From assembly GCA_016714785.1 (NCBI GenBank), contig JADKCC010000024.1, forward strand, positions 1 through 16,834: a stretch of 16,834 nt of DNA, written 5' to 3'. Of the stretch, positions 1-7,340 are shown piece after piece. Under the pieces are notes generated by a model. It was not told where the DNA came from, did no database searches, and saw nothing but the letters and a program-made list of their open reading frames with translations. Origin of the DNA: Saprospiraceae bacterium (GTDB taxonomy: Bacteria; Bacteroidota; Bacteroidia; Chitinophagales; Saprospiraceae). The position numbers and the translations under genes are program-made. Position 1 is the stretch's first letter; every line of letters starts with the position of its first letter.

Positions 1-455
1 AAACGCCTACAACAGAACTCATATTGATAATAGAACCAGCTTTTGTTTCATCATGGGCTTTCCCATATGTTTAGTCAAGTTAAATACGGACTTTAAATTT
101 GCTTCCGATGACCTGATCCCATTGTTCTTCTGACATTCTAAGCATTAAATTATCTTTTAGTTATTCCTATTTGTTTATTAAAACATCAATTTTGCAAATT
201 CATTCAAAACATCGGTAGCCAGGATTTTCAAGCAGTGTAATCAGCAGCATCTGAACTTATATGCTTTAGAACAGCCTCCAAATTGTTGTGCTGCCCGAAC
301 GACAGATTGCCTTTATCTTCTGATGATAAGTATAAAAGCAACATCTGCACCTTGTTGGGCAAATTTTTAAAACAATAGCTGCTCCAGTTATCTGGAACCA
401 CCAGTTATCAAGGCAACTTTTCCATTCAATAAACTGTATTGTTATATTTTGATGC
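1..455 (-). pseudogene. fabG: 3-oxoacyl-ACP reductase (FabG-like SDR), 5' part, frameshifted, runs off window
   Basis: Read on the minus strand across several frames, this is a short-chain dehydrogenase of the FabG type, which reduces 3-oxoacyl-ACP with NADPH in fatty-acid elongation. In order I see LNGKVALITGGS (nucleotide-binding glycine motif), a region like FAQQGADVAFTY, then DNLMLRMSEEQWDQVI, LKSVFNLTKHM and finally AGSIINMSSVVG, whose serine is the SDR catalytic serine. The YxxxK part lies beyond the window edge. At least four shifts break it; two sit in homopolymers (extra base near 98-100, missing base near 41-44). No ATG precedes the LNGKV segment, so the start near 440-455 is approximate; a promoter -7 box lies at 455-462. 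The residue-level match is good, so sequencing error is likelier than decay. Family call is firm; FabG rather than another SDR is probable because of the RMSEEQWD and MSSVVG segments. Confidence 0.8.
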
Positions 456-462
456 AAAAATA
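455..462 (-). promoter_or_regulatory. Bacteroidota-type -7 box for the fabG-like gene
   Basis: On the minus strand the bases read TATTTTTG, an exact match to the Bacteroidota -7 consensus TAnnTTTG, just upstream of the reductase. I see no clear TTTG element at -33. Placement fits; no transcription data. Confidence 0.4.
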
Positions 463-567
463 TTCTTTTAATATGATGGATGCTTTTTTAATGAATAAAT
501 TTTAATAATTTTTCTATAATTTTAATTACTTAAATGCAACACTAGCCTATATATGATGATAACGTAT

Positions 568-575
568 TATCTTTG
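568..575 (+). promoter_or_regulatory. Bacteroidota-type -7 box
   Basis: TATCTTTG matches TAnnTTTG exactly and lies 19 bases before the ATG at 595, so it probably drives the small gene at 595-944. No convincing -33 element is visible. Confidence 0.4.
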
Positions 576-594
576 TGCACTTAAAATTAGTTTT

Positions 595-944
595 ATGGAA
601 ATCAATATTTAATCTTAATCCTGATACCGCGCTTTTTGCTTCCATGCTTTACTATCCATTGTTCTGCATGCAGTTATGATTTCAATGGGTTTTACTAAGT
701 ACTTCAACTTGGCTACTATTCATTTTAATTGATTGGGTCATTGTCTAATCTCTTTGACATTGTGATAACAACTTATTCATTATTAGGAGATTTCATTAAA
801 AAACATGAAAACTTCCGCATATTTATTTATGTTGAAACTTTATATTTTATTCACGGTATGATCGAAGAGCACCATGGTTGGATGCTTTTATTTAGTGTTG
901 CTGGTGGTTTACTGGTAGCAACTGCACGTTCATTGATAAATTAG
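595..944 (+). CDS. hypothetical small membrane-like protein, frameshifted N-terminus
   Basis: I do not recognise this protein. The ATG at 595 follows a good -7 box and opens with MEINI, after which the frame breaks. Hydrophobic stretches such as ALFASMLYYPLF and TWLLFILIDWVIV continue in a shifted frame until the open stretch that runs from about 729 to the stop at 942-944. That last part (about 71 residues) contains FDIVITTYSLLGDF, then HGMIEEHHGWMLLFSVAGG and ends LLVATARSLIN. The pattern is two to four possible membrane segments separated by short polar stretches, with a His/Glu-rich turn (MIEEHHG) before the last hydrophobic helix. It is transcribed away from fabG. Whether the two halves form one protein is an inference from continuous hydrophobicity. 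Confidence 0.4.
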
Positions 945-1120
945 GTAGATTAAGTTTTGCGAAAAGGCTGAGTAATAGTCAGTAAAGCCTTTGTAACAAC
1001 TGGTATTTAACTCGGCTATACAGTCAAAGTTTATAATGAAGAGTGAATAGTTGATGTAACAGTACGTAAATAAACTTACTTATAATTTAAGCCTATCAAT
1101 ATAATTCTAGATACATACCA
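945..1120. other. AT-rich intergenic stretch with no visible gene
   Basis: I see no coding signal, RNA gene or clear promoter here. It leads into the REP-like hairpin at 1121 and the repeat arrays. Confidence 0.5.
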
Positions 1121-1134
1121 GCCCTGAAAAGGGC
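1121..1134. repeat. REP-like short palindrome with GAAA loop
   Basis: GCCCT-GAAA-AGGGC forms a perfect five-pair stem closed by a GNRA-type tetraloop. Palindromes with a GCCCT/AGGGC core in an AT-rich setting are, to my knowledge, common intergenic repeats in Bacteroidota. Only one copy is in this window, so its repeat status rests on that general knowledge. Confidence 0.5.
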
Positions 1135-1164
1135 GATATAATATCAAGATCCCAATGTTTATAA

Positions 1165-1320
1165 CATTCACTACGGTGTAACTAATATTTACTCGGATGA
1201 AACTATTCATCACGATGTAGACTCGGATGTTAGTAATATTCACTCGGATAAAACTAACATCCATCACGATATTACAAACATTCACTCCCGGATGTAACTA
1301 ATATTCATCTCGATGCTAGT
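1165..1320. repeat. tandem repeat array A, about 21-base unit, about 8 copies
   Basis: The unit is close to ACTCGGATGTAACTAATATTC. The GATG anchor occurs near 1176, 1196, 1214, 1226, 1247, 1268, 1291 and 1312, giving spacings of 20, 18, 12, 21, 21, 23 and 21 bases, so one unit is truncated. Copies differ from each other at several positions. One open stretch crosses the array on the minus strand with a repeated SFIRVNI peptide, but irregular spacing argues against coding. Confidence 0.75.
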
Positions 1321-1384
1321 GCCTTCCTCCTACTTTCAGTTCAAGTTTATATCATCTAACAATCGTAATAAGATTCAAAGATGT

Positions 1385-1650
1385 ATAACTTGATTTCGTC
1401 ATCACGTAATTTGATTCAAAGTTACAACATTTAATTCGCTTTGATTACGTAATTTGATTCAACATATCCTTGAACTTGATTTGTCATAGGAATATTTGAT
1501 CCAACTGTTTTAGAACGCAGTTGCGTCACGTATTTGATTAAAATTTGTAAAACTCGATTCGGTAATCACGTAACAGTTTCACGACCACGTTACTTGATTC
1601 AAGGGTGTTGAACTTAATTTCGTCGTCACGTAATTTGATTCAAGAGTTGC
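1385..1650. repeat. tandem repeat array B, about 41-base unit, about 6-7 copies
   Basis: The recurring core is TCACGTAATTTGATTCAA followed by a variable stretch and a degenerate TTGATTTCGTC. Core starts lie near 1404, 1447, 1487 (poor), 1528, 1568, 1587 (overlapping or partial) and 1628, so most are 40-43 bases apart. The GATTCAA heptamer is the best conserved part. No open frame follows the repeat. Confidence 0.7.
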
Positions 1651-1682
1651 AGCTAGGTATTCTACACTCACTCCCTTGTCCA

Positions 1683-2085
1683 AAAGCTCTTTCAGTATCA
1701 GAAGCTCTTTTTCGGATGTTCAGCTCTTTTACTGAATGTCCAGCTCTTTTTTGATGTCAAAAGCTCTTTTTCGGTGTCCAGCTCTTTTCAGATGTTCAAC
1801 TCTTTTTCGATGTCAAGGCTCTTTTCGATGTTTAGCTCTTTTTGAATGTCCAAAGCTCTTTTGAATGTTCAGCTCTTTTTCGATGTCACAGCTCTTTCAG
1901 ATGTTCAAGCTCTTTTCGATGTCAAAAGCTCTTTTTCGATGTCTCTTTTAATGTCAGCTCTTTTCGATGTCCGAAAGCTCTTTTTGAATGTCCAAAAGCT
2001 CTTTTCAATGTCAAAGCTCTTTTCGATGTCCAAAAGCTCTTTTCGATGTCCAGCTCTTTTCGATGTCCGAAGCTCTTTTCGAGCG
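1683..2085. repeat. tandem repeat array C, about 18.5-base unit, about 22 copies
   Basis: The consensus unit is AGCTCTTTTCGATGTCCAA. The GCTCTTT anchor appears at 1686, 1704, 1723, 1743, 1763, 1781, 1799, 1818, 1835, 1855, 1872, 1891, 1909, 1928, about 1943, 1957, 1977, 1998, 2016, 2036, 2053 and 2072. Spacings run from 14 to 21 bases. The two common forms differ by three A residues (20-base form with CCAAAAGCTC, 17-base form with CCAGCTC). Both lengths are 2 modulo 3, so no frame is kept and coding is unlikely. Each unit carries a pyrimidine run after an AGCT core. Confidence 0.85.
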
Positions 2086-2126
2086 TCCATTATCCTCGAT
2101 GGCCGAAGTCACCGTCCCAAAATGCA

Positions 2127-2343
2127 CTACCACACTCCAAACTCGGAACGATGGTCAGTTTGCAACTACGATCCTATTTTTTAAAATTTGCAATTCGACA
2201 CCACCAATTGATACGCTAAAGCACAAAACTTAGCATCAAATGATTTTAGCATTTTGCAGAAGTGTGGTATGTGAGATTTACCCCGTTGGATATTAATCCT
2301 ATGGGGTAAAGATCATAAAATAATTACATCGCGGTTGCAAACT
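2127..2343. repeat. zone of inverted repeats after the arrays
   Basis: Two separated inverted pairs are visible: TACCACACT near 2129-2137 with AGTGTGGTA near 2261-2269, and CAGTTTGCAAC near 2155-2165 with GTTGCAAACTG near 2333-2343. Their order interleaves instead of nesting, so both stems could form together only as a pseudoknot. They may be ends of a decayed element or parts of a structured RNA. Confidence 0.45.
2277..2310. repeat. long hairpin, 15-base arms, 4-base loop
   Basis: Arm TTTACCCCGTTGGAT (2277-2291) pairs with ATCCTATGGGGTAAA (2296-2310) around the loop ATTA, with two non-Watson-Crick positions, one of which can be a G-U pair in RNA. No T-run follows, so it is not a standard terminator. 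It sits 176 bases before the serine hydrolase start. Confidence 0.65.
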
Positions 2344-2485
2344 GCACGACTCAAATCGGTAATGTTTAGAAGTAAGTATCCTTAATTGTATATCAGTTTT
2401 AAGGTTCGAAGCTAATTATGTCATTATTTTAAACTTTTTAACTTAAAATTTAGTCTTATTGTAATCAACAATTTTTTTTAATACA

Positions 2486-3787
2486 ATGAAACCATCTTTG
2501 CTGGCTCTTATTATGTTTAGCTTGAGTATCAATATGTCCACTAGTGTACTTCCCACAATAATGCCAATACACTTGGGCAACTACTGATCCATCAACATTA
2601 GGTTGGTGTCAAAAAAGATTGACAGTTTGTATCAATTTTTAGCAGCTAACAGTACTAAGCCTTTATTTTACTGAAAGATGGAAAAATAGTCAGGAGAATA
2701 CTTAAATGGCCACTCCCTACCTCAAACTGGTATTGGGCATCTGGAGGCAAAACATTGACAGCCAAACGCTAGTAGGTATAGCACAACAAGAAAACCTTTT
2801 GAAATTGTCAGATCAGACATCAAATACCTTGGGAAAGGATGGACTTCATGCACACCTAATCAAGAAGATAAAATCACCATAAGACATCAACTGACAATGA
2901 CATCTGGTCTCGATGATGGCACAGGAGACCCATATTGTACCCTAAATACATGCTTAAAATTCAAAGCAGATGCTGGCACAGATGGGCTTATCACAATGGA
3001 CCTTACACATTGCACTTATGGTGTTTTGAAAAAGCTACAAACAAAATCTATTAATCAATATAACAATCAGAAAATAAAATCTATCACGGGCATGGATGGA
3101 TTATTTATCTACCAAGACTACAATAATGTCTATTTCAAGTACAGCAGAAGTATGGCTAGATTTGGGCTAATGATACTAAATAAAGGAAACTGGAATGGCA
3201 CTCCTGCGCTGTCCGATCAACAATACTACCAAGACATGTAGCTCCGTCTCAATCCATCAATGAATCCTATAGGTATTTATGGTGGCTAAATGGAAAAAAT
3301 AGCTATATATAAGGAGCTCAAACAAAATCACAGAAATGTTCAACCAAATGCTCCGAAAGATATGTTTTCAGCTTTGGGTAAAAATGGTCAATTTATCAAC
3401 GTAATCCCTTCACAAAATATGGTATGGATACGCATGGGCGAAAATCCCGATAGCGCAGAAGTCCCATTTTTGTTTAATGATGATATCTGGAAATATATCA
3501 ATGATTTATCTTGTGTTTCATCATCTACAGATCCATTTGAAAGTATCAACCACAAGTTTAAAATCTATCCAAACCCAACCATTGATCATCTGGAAGTAAA
3601 AAGAATGGATGGAGAAAGTAAAATTACGAGATGTGAAATACGAGATCAACTAGGTAGATTGCTTTTTGAGGAAGATCACAATGGTGGTGCATTTCAAATA
3701 AACACAGAGCCTTTGAATAAAGGAATGTACTTTTTAGTTTTGTTTAGTGATAATAAGACGTACTCCTATAAATTTATAAAAGCGTAA
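2486..3787 (+). CDS. secreted serine hydrolase, beta-lactamase/class C family, with T9SS type A sorting domain (frameshifted)
   Basis: The start ATG at 2486 gives a signal peptide (MKPSLLALIMFSLSINMSTS). The three active-site motifs of the SxxK acyl-serine family are all present: SGGK (nucleophile Ser codon 2740-2742, Lys 2749-2751, within WASGGKTLTA), YHN at 2989-2997 (within RWAYHNGPYTL), and KNG at 3380-3388 (within ALGKNGQFINV). Between them LVGIAQQENLLKLSDQTSN and RHQLTMTSGLDDG are typical of the family. The last 80 residues, starting around INHKFKIYPNP (YPNP at 3566-3577) and ending YSYKFIKA, form a type A sorting tail, so the enzyme should cross the outer membrane through T9SS and be released or anchored at the surface. 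The substrate cannot be told from sequence. At least five shifts or stops split it (for example between the second motif and KSITGMDGLF, and near 3241-3290), probably sequencing errors since all motifs survive. Confidence 0.85.
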
Positions 3788-3826
3788 TAATTTTACCTAA
3801 AAAACAATTAAATACTCAAACTCCTT

Positions 3827-3863
3827 AATCAAAGTGTCAAAGTCGAAACTTTTAACTTTGATT
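3827..3863. terminator. weak inverted repeat after the serine hydrolase
   Basis: AATCAAAGT (3827-3835) and ACTTTGATT (3855-3863) are perfect complements with a 19-base loop. AT-rich and without a clean T-run, so only a weak terminator candidate. Confidence 0.25.
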
Positions 3864-3900
3864 TGACGTTTAGTCATAAATTCTATTTATTAGGTCCATC

Positions 3901-4266
3901 ATAAAATCACCTTTATTGTTTGCAGGTTCTCAAGGCGAAAAATATTTATATGCCTTACGACTCAAAGTCAATTTGTCGTGCATTCATCCAATTGCTTTAG
4001 AAAATTTAGAAGTTCCCGTAGCTTTAGGTAGAACAAGGATGATTGGGACTGCTGCAGAAGGACATTATATAGAAGTAAATCAAAGGGTAAGCTTAGATTT
4101 TTACATGGATGATGTGCTGCTTTCTGATGAGTTTTTGGTTATCCCAGGATTGAGTGAAGAAGCTATTATAGGAGCTGCAACAATGCAAAAATGGAGAATA
4201 AAACTTGATTTTGAGCATGATGTAGCTATAGTGGACCCTAAAGTTGCCAAGATGCAATTGATATAA
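3901..4266 (+). CDS. retropepsin-like aspartic protease (clan AA), active-site region garbled
   Basis: A small protein of about 120 residues that matches single-domain retropepsin-like proteases, which work as dimers with one catalytic Asp each. The second half is clear: EVPVALGRTRMIGTAAEGH, then DEFLVIPGLSEEAIIGAATM and WRIKLDFEHDVAIVDP, where the IIGA segment and following hydrophobic strand are the family's C-terminal signature. The expected DSGA/DTGA motif should lie just before LSCIHP. In the reading frame there is RLKVN instead, but GAC TCA (Asp-Ser) is present at 3959-3964 in a shifted frame, so a pair of indels there probably hides the motif. No ATG is visible; ATA at 3901 stands where an ATG AAA TCA start would fit, and TTG at 3916 is the alternative. 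Substrate unknown; it may act alone. Confidence 0.6.
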   Translation: MKSPLLFAGSQGEKYLYALRLKVNLSCIHPIALENLEVPVALGRTRMIGTAAEGHYIEVNQRVSLDFYMDDVLLSDEFLVIPGLSEEAIIGAATMQKWRIKLDFEHDVAIVDPKVAKMQLI

Positions 4267-4455
4267 ACTTGGTTTTAACAGCTTTAATGTCTCCTTCGAC
4301 CAATTTTTTGATTTTGAACATGATTCACTTCAATAAGAAATAAAATATTATATTTACATCACAAATGTTGGTTTTACAATTTGAAGTCATGTTCTATTGA
4401 ACTTGATAAAATAAAATTCCGTTTATCAAACCATTAAGATCGGAAACAACCACTT
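4267..4455. other. intergenic stretch with no visible gene
   Basis: No coding or RNA signal. TATATTTA near 4352-4359 resembles a -7 box but lacks the final G. Confidence 0.3.
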
Positions 4456-5946
4456 ATGCCCATATCGCAATCGGATCAGCTCTTTAATCTCGTAAAATCG
4501 CTCACCAAAGCAGAAAAGCGAAATTTCACCTTTTATTCTACCAGAATTCAGGATGCCGATACGTTGAAATATATCCACCTATTCGAACTCATCGACAAAC
4601 AAAAAGTGCTCGACGAAACCAAATCTTAGCCAAACTCAAAGACGTCGATAAAACCCAATATTCTAATCTCAAACGCCACCTGTACAAACAACTCATGGTC
4701 AGTCTCCGTATGATTCACATACAAAAAAAGACAGACATCCAAGTACGCGAATACCTCGACTATGTAGATATCCTTTACGGAAAAGGACTCTATATCCAAA
4801 GTCTAAAAATCCTTGATAAAGCCAAAGCACTCGCCGAAAAATCCAATAATGATCTCCTATCTCTCGCCATCCTGGAGACAGAAAAAAATATAGAATCGCG
4901 ACATATCACCCGAAGTGGTACAGACATGGTACCCGATCTCATAGAAAAAAGTGTCGCTAAAATTAAGACCATAGAAGGCGTCACCAAACTATCCATATCC
5001 GTATTCTTCTCCATAGTCATTACATCAAAAATGGCCACGTCAAAATCAGGAAGAACTAGATGCCTTTACCACAGAATATGCTTGGGTACGTGACTACAAC
5101 CAAGAAACGACCCTATCCTATTACGAAAAAATCTACCTCTACCAGTCGCTCGTGTGGTACTACTACATTGTGCTAGACTTCGAGAATTGTCTCATCAATG
5201 CCGAACATTGGGTAGCCCTATTTAACGAGTCGCCCGAACTGATCAATGAAGATCCCGACCTCTACATGCGTGGCTACCACTACATACTCACGTGTGCATA
5301 CAATCTCAAATATACCGAAAAATATACCAAGTACCTCGACGAACTCGAAGACTTCCGCAACGAGCGATACGGACAGTTCAATAATAACTCGCAGATCATT
5401 TCTTTCCTATACGTGCACTATGGCCGACTGAACAAATACTTCCTATCGGAGCAGTACAGCGAAGGACTCAAAGTGATCCCATCTACGCTCAAACGCCTGC
5501 AAAAATACAAGTACAAACTAGATGCACACCGTGTCTTAGTATTCTACTTCAAAATCGCATGGATGCACCTCATGGCAGGCGATAATACCACAGCCATCAA
5601 GTATCTCAATCAGATATTTAACATGGAAGTAGGCTCCCTCCGTGAAGACATCCAAGGCTACAGTCAACTCATGTTCCTTATGGCGCACTACGATGCTGGC
5701 AACTACGAGATCATGGACTACCTAGTAAAAGGTGCCAAACAGTTTTTTGACAAGATGCACGAGACCAATACGCTACAGATCAAGACCCTAGCATTTTTCC
5801 GCAAGGTAGTGAAGCTACCCATCAGCGACCGCAAGAAATTCATTCAGCAGTTTTACTACGACCTGCAAGCCCTAGAGCAAGACATCTTCGAGCAGCGGTC
5901 TATGTTGTATTTAGATATTATTAAATGGTTGGGGAGGAAGGTGTGA
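4456..5946 (+). CDS. helical-repeat (TPR-like) hypothetical protein of a Bacteroidota family, frameshifted
   Basis: About 495 residues when frames are joined. The start at 4456 (MPISQSDQLFNLVKSLTKAEK) matches the N-terminus of an uncharacterised, often multi-copy Bacteroidota family whose members open with a 'KSLTKAEKR.F' motif and continue with a QL..LK..LY.QL.. segment, seen here as YSNLKRHLYKQLMVSL. The rest is almost wholly amphipathic helix pairs, for example YLDYVDILYGKGLYIQSLKIL and the intact 264-residue C-terminal part from 5152, consistent with TPR-like solenoid folding and hence a binding scaffold. No catalytic motif, signal peptide or membrane segment is visible. Shifts lie near 4626, 4985-4995 and 5040; between the last two the correct frame reads RILLHSHYIKNGHVK. 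It is more GC-rich than its neighbours. It converges with the minus-strand protease gene, 36 bases apart. Function unknown. Confidence 0.75.
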
Positions 5947-5982
5947 GGGAGAGATGAGTTAAGATTTAAGAACTGAAAGTTA

Positions 5983-6894
5983 TTATTTGCTCGCCACAGT
6001 TTGAGCAGCTTGCTCAATAAAAGCAACTCCATTGTGATTTTCAATGATTTTCACACATAACGTGTTAGAAAACGTATGCATAAACGCATGATGTGTGGTC
6101 AAAACTGCATCTTGAAAATCTTGGTCATCTTCTAGTGCGGTAATATTTAACCCAACTTCTTCACATTCCTTTTTGGATATGTGTCTTGAGTGAGATTTTT
6201 GTTCTGTATGATTAGAAAATGTTCTAACAATTTTATTTACACGTTCTTCATCACCATCACACATATTATTTTTGAGCCATTCAAAAACCATTTTTTCTGA
6301 CCATTCTATAGCTTGTTTACATGCTCCTAGAAATGTTGGATGATATTTACCAATAATAACTTGCCACAAAGCAGCTGATTGTGGGTTTATTTTAATATCT
6401 GCTTTTGCATTTTCAAATTCATTTAAAACCGCTTGACAAGCTAATCCTCCCATTTGAGGGTCGATTGGTCCCAAATTAGAGTGCTTCCCCATTACTATCT
6501 CCTTGGATGCAAAAGCAATCATAGTCCCTGCTGACATTGATATTTGAGGTACTATGACCCTTATATCATTACCGTACATTGCATACAAATAATCAACTAA
6601 AGATTCCGTAGCGGCAATATCTCCTCCGGGAGTGTGAAGAATTAAATCTAGCCCTTTTGACCTATCCAATTTATTAATCGTAAGCATAAAGCCAGATTTA
6701 TCTTTATCATTGACTGCAGTACCAGCAATTTGAGGTTTTTGAAGCCAACCTGAGTAATATGCAATAGTATTTCTACCTGATATTTCTGATACTTTCTTTA
6801 AATACTTTCTCCTAACTGTATCAAGTGGGTTTACAGCAGGATTTCTATTTTTTTCTTGTTGTATTTCAATTATAACTTCATTCCAGTTTGGCAT
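5983..6894 (-). CDS. ClpP-class serine protease of the SDH_sah (serine dehydrogenase proteinase) family
   Basis: An uninterrupted 303-residue protein. It has the ClpP/crotonase-fold layout: LDLILHTPGGDIAATESLV (oxyanion-type glycines at residues 87-91), VIVPQISMSAGTMIAFAS with the likely nucleophile Ser121, and HSNLGPIDPQMGG (139-150), all typical of the SDH_sah branch, which is related to SppA/ClpP-type self-compartmentalising peptidases. There is no signal peptide or membrane helix, so it is probably cytosolic. Residues 155-240 are helical and include a WQVIIGKYHPTFLGACKQAI segment. The start ATG at 6892-6894 is three bases after the stop of the 69-residue gene, so both are almost surely one operon under the promoter at 7242-7272. 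It is intact while most neighbours are frameshifted. Family is firm; physiological substrate is unknown. Members occur sporadically in bacterial accessory DNA, so a stress or defence role is possible but unproven. Confidence 0.85.
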   Translation of the reverse strand: MPNWNEVIIEIQQEKNRNPAVNPLDTVRRKYLKKVSEISGRNTIAYYSGWLQKPQIAGTAVNDKDKSGFMLTINKLDRSKGLDLILHTPGGDIAATESLVDYLYAMYGNDIRVIVPQISMSAGTMIAFASKEIVMGKHSNLGPIDPQMGGLACQAVLNEFENAKADIKINPQSAALWQVIIGKYHPTFLGACKQAIEWSEKMVFEWLKNNMCDGDEERVNKIVRTFSNHTEQKSHSRHISKKECEEVGLNITALEDDQDFQDAVLTTHHAFMHTFSNTLCVKIIENHNGVAFIEQAAQTVASK

Positions 6895-6897
6895 ATT

Positions 6898-7107
6898 CTA
6901 CATAGTATTTATTAGTGTGGTATTACCTAATGTCTCTACAGGTTTATAGGAAAGATCATACATAGAAAATTTTTGAAAAAAATCACCATTCTTTTCCCAT
7001 TCAGATGTAATCACAACAGAATTACTATCATTTTCAAAAATTGAATTGTATTCATCTATAAGATCATGATCTTGTACAATTTCCAATATTACTGATTCAT
7101 TTGCCAT
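6898..7107 (-). CDS. hypothetical 69-residue acidic protein paired with the protease
   Basis: I do not recognise this protein. It starts MANESVILEIVQDHD and ends LGNTTLINTM, with no signal peptide, membrane segment or cysteines. The N-terminal half is strongly acidic (DHDLIDEYNSIFENDSNS); the centre (SVVITSEWEKNG, FFQKFSMYDLSYKP) looks like beta strands. Its stop is three bases from the protease start, so the two are co-transcribed and probably co-translated. By position it could be an adaptor, regulator or substrate of the protease; that is inference from context only. There is no Shine-Dalgarno sequence before the ATG, as is common in Bacteroidota. The leader from the predicted start of transcription is about 125 bases, long for the region, and could hold regulation. 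Confidence 0.65.
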   Translation of the reverse strand: MANESVILEIVQDHDLIDEYNSIFENDSNSVVITSEWEKNGDFFQKFSMYDLSYKPVETLGNTTLINTM

Positions 7108-7241
7108 AAAACACTTTATTTTATTAAAACAATATTTCTCTTTAATAATTTCATTTTCACCATTTAATATTCAATTAATTATCATTATTGCAAATACTTC
7201 CTTCAAATAGTGGGAATATAAGGTGTGGTAAAACTATAATA

Positions 7242-7272
7242 CAAAAGTAGAACTTAAAAAATTAATTACAAA
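7242..7272 (-). promoter_or_regulatory. Bacteroidota sigma-type promoter for the protease operon
   Basis: On the minus strand TTTG (7269-7272) is followed after exactly 19 bases by TACTTTTG (7242-7249), matching the Bacteroidota consensus TTTG-N19-TAnnTTTG at every fixed position. It lies about 135 bases upstream of the 69-residue gene. Confidence 0.65.
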
Positions 7273-7340
7273 ATGATGGACAAAAAAAACTGCTTAATTA
7301 GAGATTTTTAGTGCCAGATAAAATTACACATTCTAGATCC

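Noticed and set aside
1076..1285. Minus-strand 69-residue open frame with repeated SFIRVNI
   Set aside because: It is array A plus the REP hairpin read through; spacing is irregular and there is no promoter or homologous domain.
1683..2085. CRISPR array
   Set aside because: Units are 17-21 bases apart with no unique spacers, copies are degenerate and no cas genes are present.
1165..2085. Iteron-type plasmid origin
   Set aside because: Unit lengths would fit iterons, but no rep gene or DnaA box is visible and flanking genes are chromosomal housekeeping types.
1842..2233. Repeat proteins (ALFDVQ-like or IEKSF-like peptides) encoded in array C
   Set aside because: Unit lengths are mostly not multiples of three and open frames exist in several registers on both strands, as expected from a stop-poor repeat.
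2277..2310. Rho-independent terminator
   Set aside because: The stem is not followed by a T-run on either strand and no gene ends nearby.
2400..2420. tRNA T-arm (GGTTCGAAGC)
   Set aside because: No acceptor, D or anticodon arms can be built around it.
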